Shown here piece by piece: positions 1 to 17,495 of a stretch of 37,775 nucleotides of DNA. Made by a program: the position numbers and the translations under genes. The notes beneath the pieces were generated by a model. It saw nothing but the letters and a program-made list of their open reading frames with translations. It ran no database searches and was not told the origin of the DNA. Position 1 is the first letter of the stretch. Each line of letters begins with the position of its first letter. Origin of the DNA: Apostichopus parvimensis. Its lineage: Eukaryota; Echinodermata; Holothuroidea; Aspidochirotida; Stichopodidae. Location of the stretch: positions 17,086 through 54,860 of the forward strand of contig KN890768.1 of assembly GCA_000934455.1 (NCBI GenBank), in the 5' to 3' direction.

Positions 1-3000
1 TTTCGGACTGAAAACGTGTCGGACTGACAACGTGTACCCCTATGACAAGCTAGACTGTATATGATCATGTGGATAGGCCTGAGTTTCGGGTACAACTCAT
101 ACCGTTTGCCGACATTTTCGACTTCATGATTTGTTACAGTGCATATAGAAGAGTTGCCAGTTTTCAACATGGTTACTTAAAGGGTGATTTTCAGCGAGTT
201 TTTCACTCTTGATATTTCCAAGCAAAAAAAGGGGGGGGGGCATAAGTACTTCTAATGCTTTATTAGCTGTTCCAGTTTCAGTGGGAAAAATTAATGTAGC
301 CTATATGTGTTTAATTCTGCAACGTAAACTCAATAACTTACAATGAATGGTATGTTCTGGTTGACTTCATATAAATAGCAGAGCACCATTGGATGACGCT
401 GTATTAAAACATATGCAAATTATATCAATGTCTCAGTACATGTGTGGATAACTATAAGAACGACGGTATGTGTTAACATGCTTGTTGAAATTTGATCATC
501 GGTGACCATTATCTGAATTTCTAGCATATATTTTCATGAGGGCATTGCTGATGATCTTGGATGGTTTTCTAGATCAAACTCGATATTCAACTTCCCAAAC
601 ATTGTCACATTTGATATAATTAGTTCAAAATTTCTCATTCGGGTCATTCTCGTCGGTAAATATGCATGAACTTGTTGATTTGACTGCTTTGTAAAGTGAA
701 CGATATGAAACTGAAAACTATCTTTCAAAGTATCCGATTTCGAAGAAAAATCACAAGTTTGCATTACAAGGCAATATTCTATGCAAATGTTATTATATTA
801 TAGGTTCAATCAGGGAGTTTCAATAGCAACTCCCTGGTTCAATACAGAAAACAATTTAACCGTGTCTGACCGTACACAGTCATTTTGGAACCGCGGCGGT
901 CAAGACACCGTCGACTGACTGATCGAGGGATTTGGATTCTGCAACATATATAGGCATATATATATATATACGAAACTCTGGTATCAGTGGTGTGCGCAAG
1001 GAGGACGGGAGGGGGCGGGTCAAACTCCATGGGTACTTAGTCAAGTATTGCAAAGTCATCCCTCAGTTTAACGCATTCAGCTTTCCAAAGTATACATAAT
1101 TGCCTTGCTGATGCAACATATATACGTGCCACAGCGGCGAACAAGGGGGGGGGGGGATAAATTGCTACCCGAGCTCATTGACCCAACCGCGAGCGCTGGG
1201 GCCTTGAAACAAGGGGCGGAACTATACACCTCTCGCGACCAGGAGGAAATCGGTACAGGCTTGTACACCTCAACATGATCGTGCTTTCGGCGCCTCTGAC
1301 CCAGCGGCGAAGTTCCGAAACATGCAGTGTGCCTGGAAGCCAGTTCACACACTGGGTCAATATAAACGAATATTGCAAGCCTGATGGCCAGGCTATACCC
1401 CAACACGGCCTCTGCATACAATCAGAGTTGGAATACAGTTCAATTGTTACTCACTTAAAATTTAGTACAAAATTAATGTAAAGTGAAAGCTCAATACATT
1501 CCTCACGTTCTTTCCCTTAATTAGGTGGCATTGGATTTGAGCAGGAATGATCAAACTTGACAATCATTACGTCATCGCTAATATTGTGTTAAAAAATATC
1601 ATTAATTGAGTCATTATTCCATTCGTCACGTTTGAACATCACAAACTGAATTAGCGGTTTGTCTATAACTTTCTTTAATGATGATACAATGGAAATTTAC
1701 AGAACGGAAATAACCGGAAATTAATGTAATATAAGGAAAGTTTACCATGAAAATTGATTTGACTGCAGAGATGTCGTCACAACCGATCAACAATATAACA
1801 ACGGTATTGGTATAGGCCTATACATAAACCAAGAAAAAGACTGTTGCCATAGAGATGCTAAGGGTCCCTTCATAGGGCTATACGTTGTGCACTAACATTA
1901 TCATGCACCTGCAAATTTCAAATTTCAAACCTGACATGGTATACAAGGGAGAAATCTTGAACCTAAAGAGGAGGGAGGGATACTGGAACAAATTGTATAG
2001 TCTCGTTAACGGTGGGCATCGTCGGCAGAGACTTATCGTATAGCAGATAGTGATGGAGAAATCTCTTGAACATAATTATATACCTTCATTGTAAGACTGA
2101 GATTTTAGGTATACATGATATTCACTGTATCTAAACCCTGCAGCACGGTTTGTTGTCACTTTGGCGTTTATAGTTTTACGGTTCAGATTTGGTGGGTGAG
2201 ATTGGAATACTCAATAAAATGTAGTATATTTATTTCAGGATTTATTCAATCAGTAAAAAGCTGTTCTACTGACATTCAATTAACAAAGCCCAACCATAAA
2301 ATCAATGAATAGTGAGGTATTTAGATCATTTGCATTATACAATGTGAATAATGATATTATCTTTTCGACAGTGAAAACAAAATGTTTATAGGGATGTATT
2401 TTTCTACTGGGGGGGGGGGGTGTAGCAGGTTGTATACTTTCCTGACATGTCTACGAAGCGATTTTCAAGGATACAACGAATTGCCAGGTGATTTCAGCTG
2501 TTTTGGAAATTCTTTGGTTAAATGTGAAACTTACCTCCAGAGAGCAGTCGGAAGGATTGTGTTCATTTTCTCTATGCTCTACATCTATAGCTTGAAAGTA
2601 CAAATGGGCATATTTTATGGAAATCTACACTTAGTTTTATGCAAATTTGAATACAGGTAACCTGTGGGGGCATCCGCAAATGATAAATTTTTAATGTGTA
2701 AGTCTATAAAGAAATTCCTGATGTAGGCCTATATGCGTGCTATTTGCCCCTTTTTTCTGTATTGTAAAGCCTTCCTTCCACAATAATAAAAAGGTACAGT
2801 AAAACAATGAATCTTGCATAAATGGAAACCATCTGGCATGGGGATGGGGCAGTTCTTCCCCGGAAGAAAAATGAGAGTTTTCCAAATGGCTTATATGTTA
2901 TAACAATAATATAACCCACGCGAATAAAGGGAAACTTGTTTTACAAATATGTTGTCATCAAACTGACGGAAATAAAGCACCTATTTGCATGTTATTCCCC

Positions 3001-4378
3001 TTAACAAAACAATTATTATTTGGGAAGGGGACACACTCCCTTTAGATCTCAGGACGGTCATCAGCCAACACTTGCCACCTCGCACGACAACCTCCCCTAT
3101 AGCGGTCTCAGAAAGTCAATTTTGTTCTTTGAACCAGAAATTTCATGAACCAGAATGTGATATGTATCCAGCGCCCCCACTTTTATGTTTGAAACGGCTA
3201 TGTTTGGCTCTGGTTTGAAAGGGGGAAAAGAAAAGAAAACGAGTTCCCCTTTCAGTGAACGTAAAACTGTCAAGAAGCATTGTTAAGTATGCTGACTATA
3301 GAAGGTCAACTAATGGTTAATTATGTTCAAATTTGAGCATTTCAATTCAAGCATCATCAAAATCATTTTCCTCAGTCAGTGAAACATTCAATCATAGCCT
3401 ATATGATCCATTTATGTGTGAGAGTAATAAACACGGTAAGAGGAACTCCAAGATACGGTACTATATTTCGGAAAACTTTTAGCAGTGTTAACCCACAGTC
3501 AGACGGAACGTTTCGGATGTATTGATGTATAGGCATACAATTTTTTTCTCTCGGTATGGTCCAACTATTTAGGAACCCCCTTCGTCCCCAGCGAAGTAAC
3601 GCCAGGGGATTTAAATGGAACAAGCTACGAGACCCGATGTCTTCAAGTTAAAGGCCCGAGCCTATAAAACACAGCACATTGCGTTCAAAAGTTGCAGGTT
3701 TAATATATGGTAAGAAAGATGTGGGAACCGTATCATGGGCCAAGTTCGGTCCGATATGTTCTAGGGGCGGATCCATGATATGTAAAAGGAGGAATGTGGT
3801 CCTGGGTTCGTTGCACTCGAGTCCCATGTAGTGCAGGGAATTTGGGGATTTTACCCTAAGAAATAAGTTACACGTGAATAGTGCATTCTGAGGCATATTT
3901 ATGCTAAACATCAGGACTATAATTAGGCCCGCAGACTCTACACACAAATTTGTTCTAATAACTACCATAGTTGTGTGGAGTTGGGAAATGGGGGGAGGGG
4001 TGGTGGGCTGTACACCCTACACCTATCATCTACAACAAATATGCCACTTAGTTAACAAAACCTCGACATTTTTCCATGTTCTTTTCAAAATTATCGACTA
4101 TCCAATGTTTTAGACTTGAAAAATTAATATAATGTTTTGTCAATGGTTTGGCATTGTCAATGACAAAGTCAATTGTCTAACACTAGATAAGTAAACTGTC
4201 CACACTCAAATGAGCCCATGGTAAGTAAAGATACTACCAACCTCCTCTCGGGCTACGCTCGGAATTGTTGGCTCCGCTCGCTCTAGGGACCCCACTTATT
4301 CCGGGCCACCGTGTCCCCAAGCTAACCACCAAGCACCCCACCCCCTCTCTGCCCGTCTCCAGTCCCCTTTATACTACG
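1..4378. other. Intergenic, no gene recognised
   Basis: No reading frame here resembles a known protein or assembles into spliced exons, and the open frames are short and overlap on both strands. What can be seen is a 16-bp tandem pair at the left edge (4-35), poly(G) runs at 231-240, 1145-1156 and 2409-2420, and a (TA)n stretch near 957-970. A relatively G/C-rich patch at about 1100-1420 is open on both strands but has no domain I recognise. A short hAT-end-like sequence sits at 3763-3780. An uncharacterised non-coding or lineage-specific exon cannot be excluded. Confidence 0.6.
4..35. repeat. 16-bp tandem pair at window edge
   Basis: CGGACTGAAAACGTGT is followed at once by CGGACTGACAACGTGT, with one mismatch. 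The array may continue to the left of the window. Confidence 0.75.
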
Positions 4379-4820
4379 GGGGATGAAAATTAAGACACTT
4401 GTTTGCTTCAGGCTTATAAACGAGGGAAATTTGCCGGGAGTCACCAATTTCTTTGGTGGTCGTTCTAACGCGACCACAGATTCGCTCCAACCTGTGTTTC
4501 ATATACTTCCCAACTGCAATGACTAACGTTGACGCAAATGCAAATGCGAAGTACTTTGTGACCTATTTGTTTTAACAATGACGTCATTTAAATGCCGCAA
4601 GAACAAACAAAAGCAGACACCTGTAATTTGTTTCAGTGTGTATGCTTGTTGATTTTAGAGGCTGTGAAAACTTGTTGATGAAAACTCAACGAGTAATATA
4701 ATTATTAAAGACTAGAAAAATTTAAAGACTATTGATAGGAAGTAGTATCAGTAGGAACTTAGTATCCTGACATTCGCTGATAATTTTTAGTGTATTAGCT
4801 TCCTGGCACTTTCTAAGAAT
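4379..4820 (+). promoter_or_regulatory. Probable promoter and 5'UTR region of the CHIC gene
   Basis: This is the stretch immediately upstream of the CHIC start codon. It holds a perfect CRE palindrome at 4579-4586 and no clear TATA box. An in-frame TAG at 4788-4790, ten codons upstream of the ATG, closes the frame and supports the assigned start. The transcription start is not determined, and a separate non-coding 5' exon is possible. The promoter role is inferred from position only. Confidence 0.4.
4579..4586. promoter_or_regulatory. CRE-like palindrome TGACGTCA
   Basis: This is a perfect 8-bp cAMP-response-element consensus (the CREB/ATF binding site), 235 bp upstream of the CHIC start codon. 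The sequence match is exact. Function is inferred from position, and one copy can arise by chance. Confidence 0.4.
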
Positions 4821-10999
<6,179 letters not shown>

Positions 11000-11319
11000 C
11001 CCTGGCAACGACTTCATCGGTTTCTTTTACTTACAGCGGTATCAAGGTTTTTCAGCAAGGATGTCTATCTATGTAAGGACGTTTAAGTTTTCTAAAATAG
11101 ACAAAAAGTTGCTGTATTTACTCGGAGGATTGGTAGGCATTTGTTTTTCATCATGTGGATCCAAAAAGACTCGATGTTTTTCGTGCTTCCGTCTTTTTTT
11201 TAATAACGATTATGAATATTAAGTCAGTGTCTTTATGTGATATTTAATTTCATCATATAAGGGGTTAAAGAAAATGTGAAATCGATGTGGATTTATATAT
11301 GGATTGATTCCAAAGCAAT

Positions 11320-11420
11320 GCTGGATAGATCAGTTGATACAATATATCACAGGAATTAAGTCACTGGTTCGAATCCCAGTCTTAAAGTTTCTTTGCTCAT
11401 GTCAAGTTGAAATATCAAAG
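11320..11420 (+). mobile_element. tRNA-derived SINE head, copy 1
   Basis: CTGGATAGATCAGTTGATAC resembles a tRNA D-arm/A box, and TGGTTCGAATCCCA is a near-perfect B box (GGTTCGANTCC) about 30 bp downstream. The sequence continues AAAGTTTCTTTGCTCAT. The same head plus the same type of tail recurs at 15610, so this is a dispersed family and not a functional tRNA. The acceptor stem does not pair and the anticodon arm is degenerate. Element ends are approximate. Confidence 0.65.
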
Positions 11421-11581
11421 TTATTAGGCTCCTCTCCCATTCTGATAGCAGTCAGTGAGGGGGGGGGGGGGGCACTATCATTAAACCAACGACATGAAAA
11501 TGTTCAAATTTTATTGTTTCAGTAAAGAAAAATGCAGCAAAATCATCTCAGTATTTCAGAGTTAAAGTAAACATGTTGAAG

Positions 11582-11587
11582 AATAAA
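11582..11587 (+). terminator. Candidate CHIC poly(A) signal AATAAA
   Basis: This is the first canonical AATAAA on the + strand downstream of the CHIC stop and would give a 3'UTR of about 0.6 kb. Others lie at 12127-12132 and 12237-12242. Which is used cannot be told from sequence. Confidence 0.3.
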
Positions 11588-12536
11588 GTGGATTTTTGGT
11601 TGAGACTGCTCCTTTAAAGCTGATCAGTTTGGAATTTGTTCTTATAAGGAAACATTTACCTGAATGGTTACAAATGTTGGTGTGAGTGAGCATAATGAGG
11701 AGATGCATTTGTAAAATATGCAAATGAAGGAACAAATAATTTGCATACTGATTACAGGAGTCAATGTCCTTTGTACTTATTGGCGATATATACTTTGGGA
11801 TTTCCTTCCAAATTAAGGTTAATTCACCAAACTGCTTCTTGAATGCCCTCGTTTCTTGTTCCTATGTCTCATAATTTGAAAACACTTGTTACAAGTGTGA
11901 AGTTTTAGCTATGTACACATAGGAGCTAAAAGTGCCTCTTCATGTATAGCGAAAAGGCAACAACAAAATGTGCTTTCATAAAGATAGATAAAAATAGGTT
12001 TTGAAATAATATTTGTCACTAGGCCTAAAAATCAGAACTCCATAATTTCCTGTAGATATGCCCGCTAGCAAATAAGTTATGATAGCTGCTTTAATAGCAA
12101 ATAGGATGTTTCTTAACTTTTGATGTAATAAATGATGAATTGATAACGAGAAAGTGAAAATATTTGTGCATTTTAGTGCTGTTTTGTAGATATTATACAG
12201 GTATCCTTCCCAGCATTAGTACAAAAAAACAAAACAAATAAACATGTTTTCACCTCAGACAACTCTTAGTGACCACTAAGTATACAATATATAAATCATA
12301 TTAGGAAATTTCACACCTGACAAAACTCACAAAAGCTCAAGTAGCCAAGTATTCAACGTTAACTGGAGTCATTTAACTACAGTAGAGTAATATATGCATA
12401 GATATTCTAATTACAAAAGTTAATATCATCATAATATTTAAATAATATTATATAGTGTTAAAAGATTTGATCATAGTAGCAGCCATGTTCAAATGACAGG
12501 AAATAATGGCATGAAGAAAGAGAGACACTTGGCATG

Positions 12537-12581
12537 GCATGTCCTTGGATCGCATGTCCTCGGATCGCCTGTCCTCGGATC
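12537..12581. repeat. 15-bp minisatellite, 3 copies
   Basis: GCATGTCCTTGGATC, GCATGTCCTCGGATC and GCCTGTCCTCGGATC lie head to tail, followed by a (CT)n run. The period is a multiple of three, so a spurious frame stays open across it. Confidence 0.9.
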
Positions 12582-14133
12582 GCCCCTCTCTCTCTCTCCA
12601 TTCATCAAGTGTACCCACAGTCCTCACATGACAGGACTGATTCTAAAGAAAGTCTTGTCGATTCTCCATGGAAAACTCCCAACATCTCCCAAAGTGAAAG
12701 AGAGAAAATTCTTCCTAGATAAGTCTGTACAATTCCACTGTTGTCAGGAATTTGGATCAGAAATACATTAAAACAGCAGAAGGCACTGTTAAGTCCTGTT
12801 CAAAGTAACTGAGTTGCATCATGTGACGTTGTTCGTTCTGGTCAATGGCTGTGATGCTTTGAACAAAATAGCTAATCATAGAAATAACTTTTTCAGGCTT
12901 GGAATTGATGTTCAACTATTTCAAATGGTTCTGGTTAGTTAGTCACATGGGTTAATTAACCAGTCATTTTGTTATTTCAGCCCATCTACAAACTGTAGTT
13001 TCGGTCATGTGATTAAGCCAATACATCAGTCTCGTCGCAAAAACCCTTTATAAATTTTACATTGAAATTTCATTTTTTTTTTGAGATGGAAAGAATTCAT
13101 AACAGAAGAATCTTTTTTATTTTATAACTAGACTTTTCTGGACTTAAAAGCCAAGGTAAATCTGATCATCTATTAGAGGGTGAATTAAAAAAAAGTTAAT
13201 TACACACTGCCACCAATTCATACTTGGTTAAAAAAAAATAACTACAGGTTTGTAACAACTTTTCCAAATTTTTGGCAATAAAAGGGCAACTTATGTCATA
13301 CAAAAAGCAAGGCTGATTTTGGGTTGAAACATCTGTTCTTTACTAAAGGTGTCTCCCCCAAATTATGCATTTGTGATGCTGTAGCTCTCTGTGGCTGATA
13401 AAAGAGTTGCCAGATATTTTTACCTCCAGAATAGGTGGTTGCCATTGGTATCTTTCTGACAATATTATAAATGAGTACTCTGTTGAAGATTTTACGAAAT
13501 ATTTGTCGTTGCATTAGGGAGGTTTGAAATAACTGAGATATTAATGCTGTATTTATACATTCCAGAAAACGAAACTTTCATTTGCTCATTCTTTGCCAAA
13601 GGGGTTACTTCCTGCGGAAAACAAGTACCTCATCAATCATCGTAATAATGTGATTGCAGGAAATCTGTCAAAACTGAAAGATGATTTAGGCCGTTATGGT
13701 AGGCATAGCGGTCTTGTACGTCTTTATACCCGAATGCATATTATGGCTTTACTATTTGTTAGCCTAGTCATCTGCTTACCAGCACCCTAACAGCATTTTC
13801 TAATGCTAGCATCTTTACTGGTGGTATCATATAAAGATGATATAGTGATGAACATGATTTGGAACAAGATATGAAAGTATTGCAGATTGACACATGCAAG
13901 TTTAAATTATCATAACATTTTGATACAGCAGCTCACTCAATACTAAACATACGCATTAATGACAATCATTACCAAACCTGTGACGGTATTCAAAGCTCGC
14001 TTGATGAAGATTTAGAAGCGACAAATACTTCTTGTAGAAATCAGTTGATTATTTCATCATTTTATTTTATTTTATTTTTTTGAAAAATGCAATGTATCCC
14101 TTTAAGAGATCAGCAAAGTTATTTTAATGATTT

Positions 14134-14327
14134 AGTAGATGTACACAGTGGAACTTCTTTCAATTTACTCGTAATAATTCCAAGTTTATTACCAAATAAT
14201 CTGTATGTCTCTGTATGTTTGTATATTTGTAGTAGATGTACACAGTGGAACTTCTTTCAATTTACTCGTAATAATTCCAAGTTTATTACCAAATAATCTG
14301 TATGTCTCTGTATGTTTGTATATTTGT
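14134..14327. repeat. 97-bp tandem duplication
   Basis: The segment starting AGTAGATGTACACAGTGGAA at 14134 is repeated without visible change from 14231. Both copies end in a TGTATGTTTGTATATTTGT microsatellite, which continues to about 14350. The near-identity suggests a recent duplication. Confidence 0.9.
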
Positions 14328-14826
14328 ATGTTTGTATATTTGTATGTATGTTATCATACATGCTCAGTCTAAATCATATATGAAGCCTGCTTCATCTGTC
14401 GCAGAGTATTGCTCGTAATTAAAGATAATCAAATAAGATAAAAGAAGCAGAAAATGTCAGGCTTGAGTGGTTTGCAAATTTGATGGGTTCTTTGCAATTT
14501 GAGTGTGTTTCAAATAGATACTTTGTGCTGTATGTAGCATAAGGGATCTTTATTTAAGTAAACAAATCAAGTGCTGTTAATACCAGCTACAATCACTTCT
14601 ACATTGCTTCAAAAATCTTGCAATGTGGTGTCGGCCAACCACGGCTTATTTGACACATTCTGTCTGGACCACCCGGGGAACAAGTTCAATGTCACCAACT
14701 AACTTGTTAAAATGTATTATTTTATTCTTAGTTGTAACGATTCATTCAACTTTTGAGGTCATTTGTCCATTTTAACATGTGAGGCCTTTATTTGCTGAAG
14801 GAAAGTTCCATATCAAAAGCATCTAC

Positions 14827-15005
14827 TCTCTCCCTCCTCCTTTTCCCCACTGCTCACCCCCACTGCTCTCCCTCACCATTATCCCTCACCCCTATCCATC
14901 ACCCTATCCCTCCATCTTTCCTTCTCCATCCTCTTTTAACCTTTCTCACATTGACCCTCCTTCGCCTTCATATCCCTATCCCCTTCATTGCCTCATCCCC
15001 CTTTT
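14827..15005. repeat. Pyrimidine-rich low-complexity tract
   Basis: About 180 bp is strongly C/T-biased on the + strand (TCCCTCC, CACCCC, CTATCC variants). The bias keeps two + frames open with Ser/Pro-rich nonsense peptides. It is not coding by any other sign. Confidence 0.8.
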
Positions 15006-15609
15006 CATGTTCTTCTTTTGCCCCATTTCTGTAAGAATTATGTGATTGTGATTTTTGTTTCAAAGCACAAATTAACATCTGTATAAGAGTACTATTTTTC
15101 ACACTTTTATTACAAGATTACCTTCAAAAAGAGATAAATTACTACATTTAACATATTCAGATATAGCCAGCTGTCATTGGTCAGTTTTATCCTATAATTG
15201 GAAATCTTTGCTGTAGGTTAATTCAATTGGTTAGTTTATATGCATATCGTTTGATATATTGACAAAGTTATCATTACTCTGTTATAAATCATCTGCAATT
15301 GTTGAGCTGTGCATCTGATAAGGAATTCAAAGTAGTGTTTCAATGATTTTATGTCATAAGTTTTCAGAACAGAATGGTTCCACTGATATCATATAGTTTG
15401 TATTCTTCAATTCACCAAATTTCCAAATCCGTTCTATGTTCAAACTTTTATAGATATATTTTAAACGTTCAAATTCTATAGCAATTGTCCTCTCTGCCCT
15501 GCTTTGTTGTGTCCTAACAAATGCTGGTGAGATACGAGATTGCATGGCCTTTGGGTTCTGTGGCTTCCCAGCCCAGGAATGGTTATAGAGGGATCACCAG
15601 CAACACAGG

Positions 15610-15712
15610 GCTGGATAGTTCAGTTGGTATAGAACACAGGTATAGTCCTTGGGTTCCTGGTTCAAATCCTATGTTTGCCCATAAATTTGTTTACTCATTT
15701 TAAAACTTTGTT
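15610..15712 (+). mobile_element. tRNA-derived SINE head, copy 2
   Basis: CTGGATAGTTCAGTTGGTAT (A-box region) and CTGGTTCAAATCCT (B box, one change from consensus) are followed by ATAAATTTGTTTACTCAT, which matches the tail after copy 1 at 11380-11400. Internal RNA polymerase III promoter boxes with a shared non-tRNA tail are typical of SINEs. Right boundary approximate. Confidence 0.65.
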
Positions 15713-16450
15713 TTTCAATCCCCCATCAGGATTTGTGTCCTGATACCTTATGGTTGTATGTAAGTAATGTCACTGCCCAGAGTTTGGTATGAACCGCATG
15801 CAAATTGCTTATGGTACTGCTTTTCATGTGTTGCATTTGCCATGTTGGACAGAAAATCTTGTCTGGAGATCAGGATAAGCTAGTAAGATGATGATAATAG
15901 TGAAGATCACAGAATACATAGAAAACTCTCTTAAGGAGAAGGGTCAAGCCTCAGCTCTTTGCAATACATATATATGGTAGCTAATTCATTTAAACGAAAA
16001 TTGACAAAGAAAGAAAAAAAAGGAAAAAAGAATGAAATAATTGAAAGAGCAGCCTAGCTTTTTAATTGAATTAAAATGAGCCAGAAAGAATTAACAGCAG
16101 AAATTTAGTGGTGTTACTTTAAATGAAAAAGGTTTTAAGTTTTAAATATTCAGTAAGTAGATGGTAGATCTTGATTATTTGGTAGATTCATTAGAATATT
16201 TCTATTTTATTTTTCAAACATCCATAGCAACGATTCTGTGATGTGTATGTACATATGTCGATATTTATTTTCTTCTTATCGTTTGGAAAACCGCAAGGAA
16301 TATAATTTTTACAGGTGCTAAATATATGCTGAAGTTCCGAGTATTTCTTTCTATATTTTGCCATGATGTAGTGAAAGGCCAATTAAAATTGGCATACGTT
16401 TAGGTCAAAGTGGTCAGCTAGTTTTCTGTTCATAGAAAATGACATGGCAA

Positions 16451-16516
16451 CCCCCTTCTCCTACCCCTCTCCCATTCCCCACCCCCCCACTGCTCCTACC
16501 CCTCTCCCATTCCTCC
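16451..16516. repeat. C-rich tract with about 36-bp spaced duplicate
   Basis: CTCCTACCCCTCTCCCATTC occurs twice, separated by a C-run. Confidence 0.75.
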
Positions 16517-16922
16517 ATTTTTCCAACCATCTGAGCATGATATGTGGCCCTTGAATTAATCCATTCTTCACCACAAGTGCATACTCCAAGGTCAGAAAGT
16601 AGTATGGTGAAGATCTGTTGTTTTCCTAAACAATTTGGTGTCCTGCATCTGAAAATGGGTCAGGTCTTGCTACTGAAGTGCAGCAAGGTTGCTCACTGTC
16701 TGTTGAATGCTTCAACTTATATTTAGTTGAGAAATTTTGCTTAAAGGTAGAGAATAAAACCTGGAAAGAAAATAAAGTTTGTGATGAATAAGTATTGGCC
16801 AAACCAACCACAATATACTAGAATTACTGTCTTACATATCAACAAATGGGGAAGGAATTTACAAAATGAAATATGTTTGTGATGAACAGCACTTCTATCC
16901 ACATTTATCCACGAAGGAAATT

Positions 16923-17097
16923 GGGGTATCATTAATCCAACAAACAAGAGACTATCAAGAGCATGGTATCATTTATCCTACAAAGCAAGACTTTGAAGAG
17001 TGGGGTATCGTTCACAAAGCTAGAGAGACTAGACTGGGCTATCATTTGTCCAACAAAGCAACAGAGACTATCTCGAGTGGGGTTACAATATGTCCAG
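16923..17097. repeat. Degenerate minisatellite with about 40-bp period
   Basis: Units headed GGTATCATT recur at about 16925, 16965, 17004, 17037 and 17081. They share TCCAACAAAG and AGAGACTATC-like segments and are considerably diverged. The array continues as a short stub (ATTAATCGGGATTGTCCAG) after the MITE at 17098-17487, so the MITE sits inside the array. A + frame through it stays open by chance. Confidence 0.7.
17090..17097. repeat. Left 8-bp target-site duplication of the hAT MITE
   Basis: ATGTCCAG directly abuts the left terminal inverted repeat and is identical to 17488-17495. Confidence 0.93.
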
Positions 17098-17487
17098 CAG
17101 TGGCGGAGCTAGGGGTATTGGTCAGAGGGGGCGAGAATGGTCTGTAGGGGCACTTTCGACACTATCTAAGCGGAGCGCCACCACAGGTTGGCGCGGAGCG
17201 TACATATTTTTTTGAGTAAAGATACTCCCTAGATCGCCGGAAATGACCCTTTCCAGGTCTTGCTAATTTGCAGATAAACGAAGAATAAATAGCCGTTAGA
17301 GCATTTTGTCAGAAAATTACACCAAAAATATGTGACAAATGTCAATAGACAGATGAGAGCGCAGTAAAAATGTCAATAATTGCGAATAAGTAAAAAGTGG
17401 TAAAAAGATGAAAAGGGCGCCAGCAGTCCATTTGAGTCCGTCAGGGGGGGCATCCGCCCCCTTGACTGTATGGACGCTCCGCCACTG
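17098..17487. mobile_element. hAT-type MITE, 390 bp, with 8-bp target-site duplication
   Basis: The element begins CAGTGGCGGAGCTAGGGG and ends GCTCCGCCACTG, giving a perfect 12-bp terminal inverted repeat. It is flanked on both sides by ATGTCCAG (17090-17097 and 17488-17495), an exact 8-bp target-site duplication. An 8-bp duplication plus CAGNGGCG-type ends are diagnostic of the hAT superfamily (Zaphod/Tip100-like ends). No transposase frame is present, so it is non-autonomous. Inside the left end, GGAGCGCCACC and GTTGGCGCGGAGCG can form a subterminal hairpin. Confidence 0.93.
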
Positions 17488-17495
17488 ATGTCCAG
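17488..17495. repeat. Right 8-bp target-site duplication of the hAT MITE
   Basis: ATGTCCAG directly abuts the right terminal inverted repeat and is identical to 17090-17097. Confidence 0.93.

Noticed and set aside
1077..1481. Overlapping open frames on both strands (114, 80 and 68 codons)
   Set aside because: No recognisable domain, the frames overlap on opposite strands, and the patch is simply G/C-richer and therefore stop-poor.
3763..3800. Sequence AGGGGCGGATCCATGATATG resembling a hAT terminus
   Set aside because: I could not find the matching opposite end or an 8-bp target duplication nearby; it may be a decayed solo end.
13593..13790. 65-codon + frame with a hydrophobic end
   Set aside because: No homology recognised, short, no splice or start context; length is within chance for A/T-rich DNA of this size.
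14779..15045. Ser/Pro-rich frames of 80-88 codons
   Set aside because: Produced by the pyrimidine-rich tract; both shifted frames are open and low-complexity.
15610..15680. Possible functional tRNA gene
   Set aside because: A and B boxes are present but the acceptor and anticodon stems do not pair, and the tail is shared with the copy at 11320, so it is a SINE head.
16866..17147. 93-codon + frame
   Set aside because: It runs through a degenerate minisatellite into the hAT MITE end.
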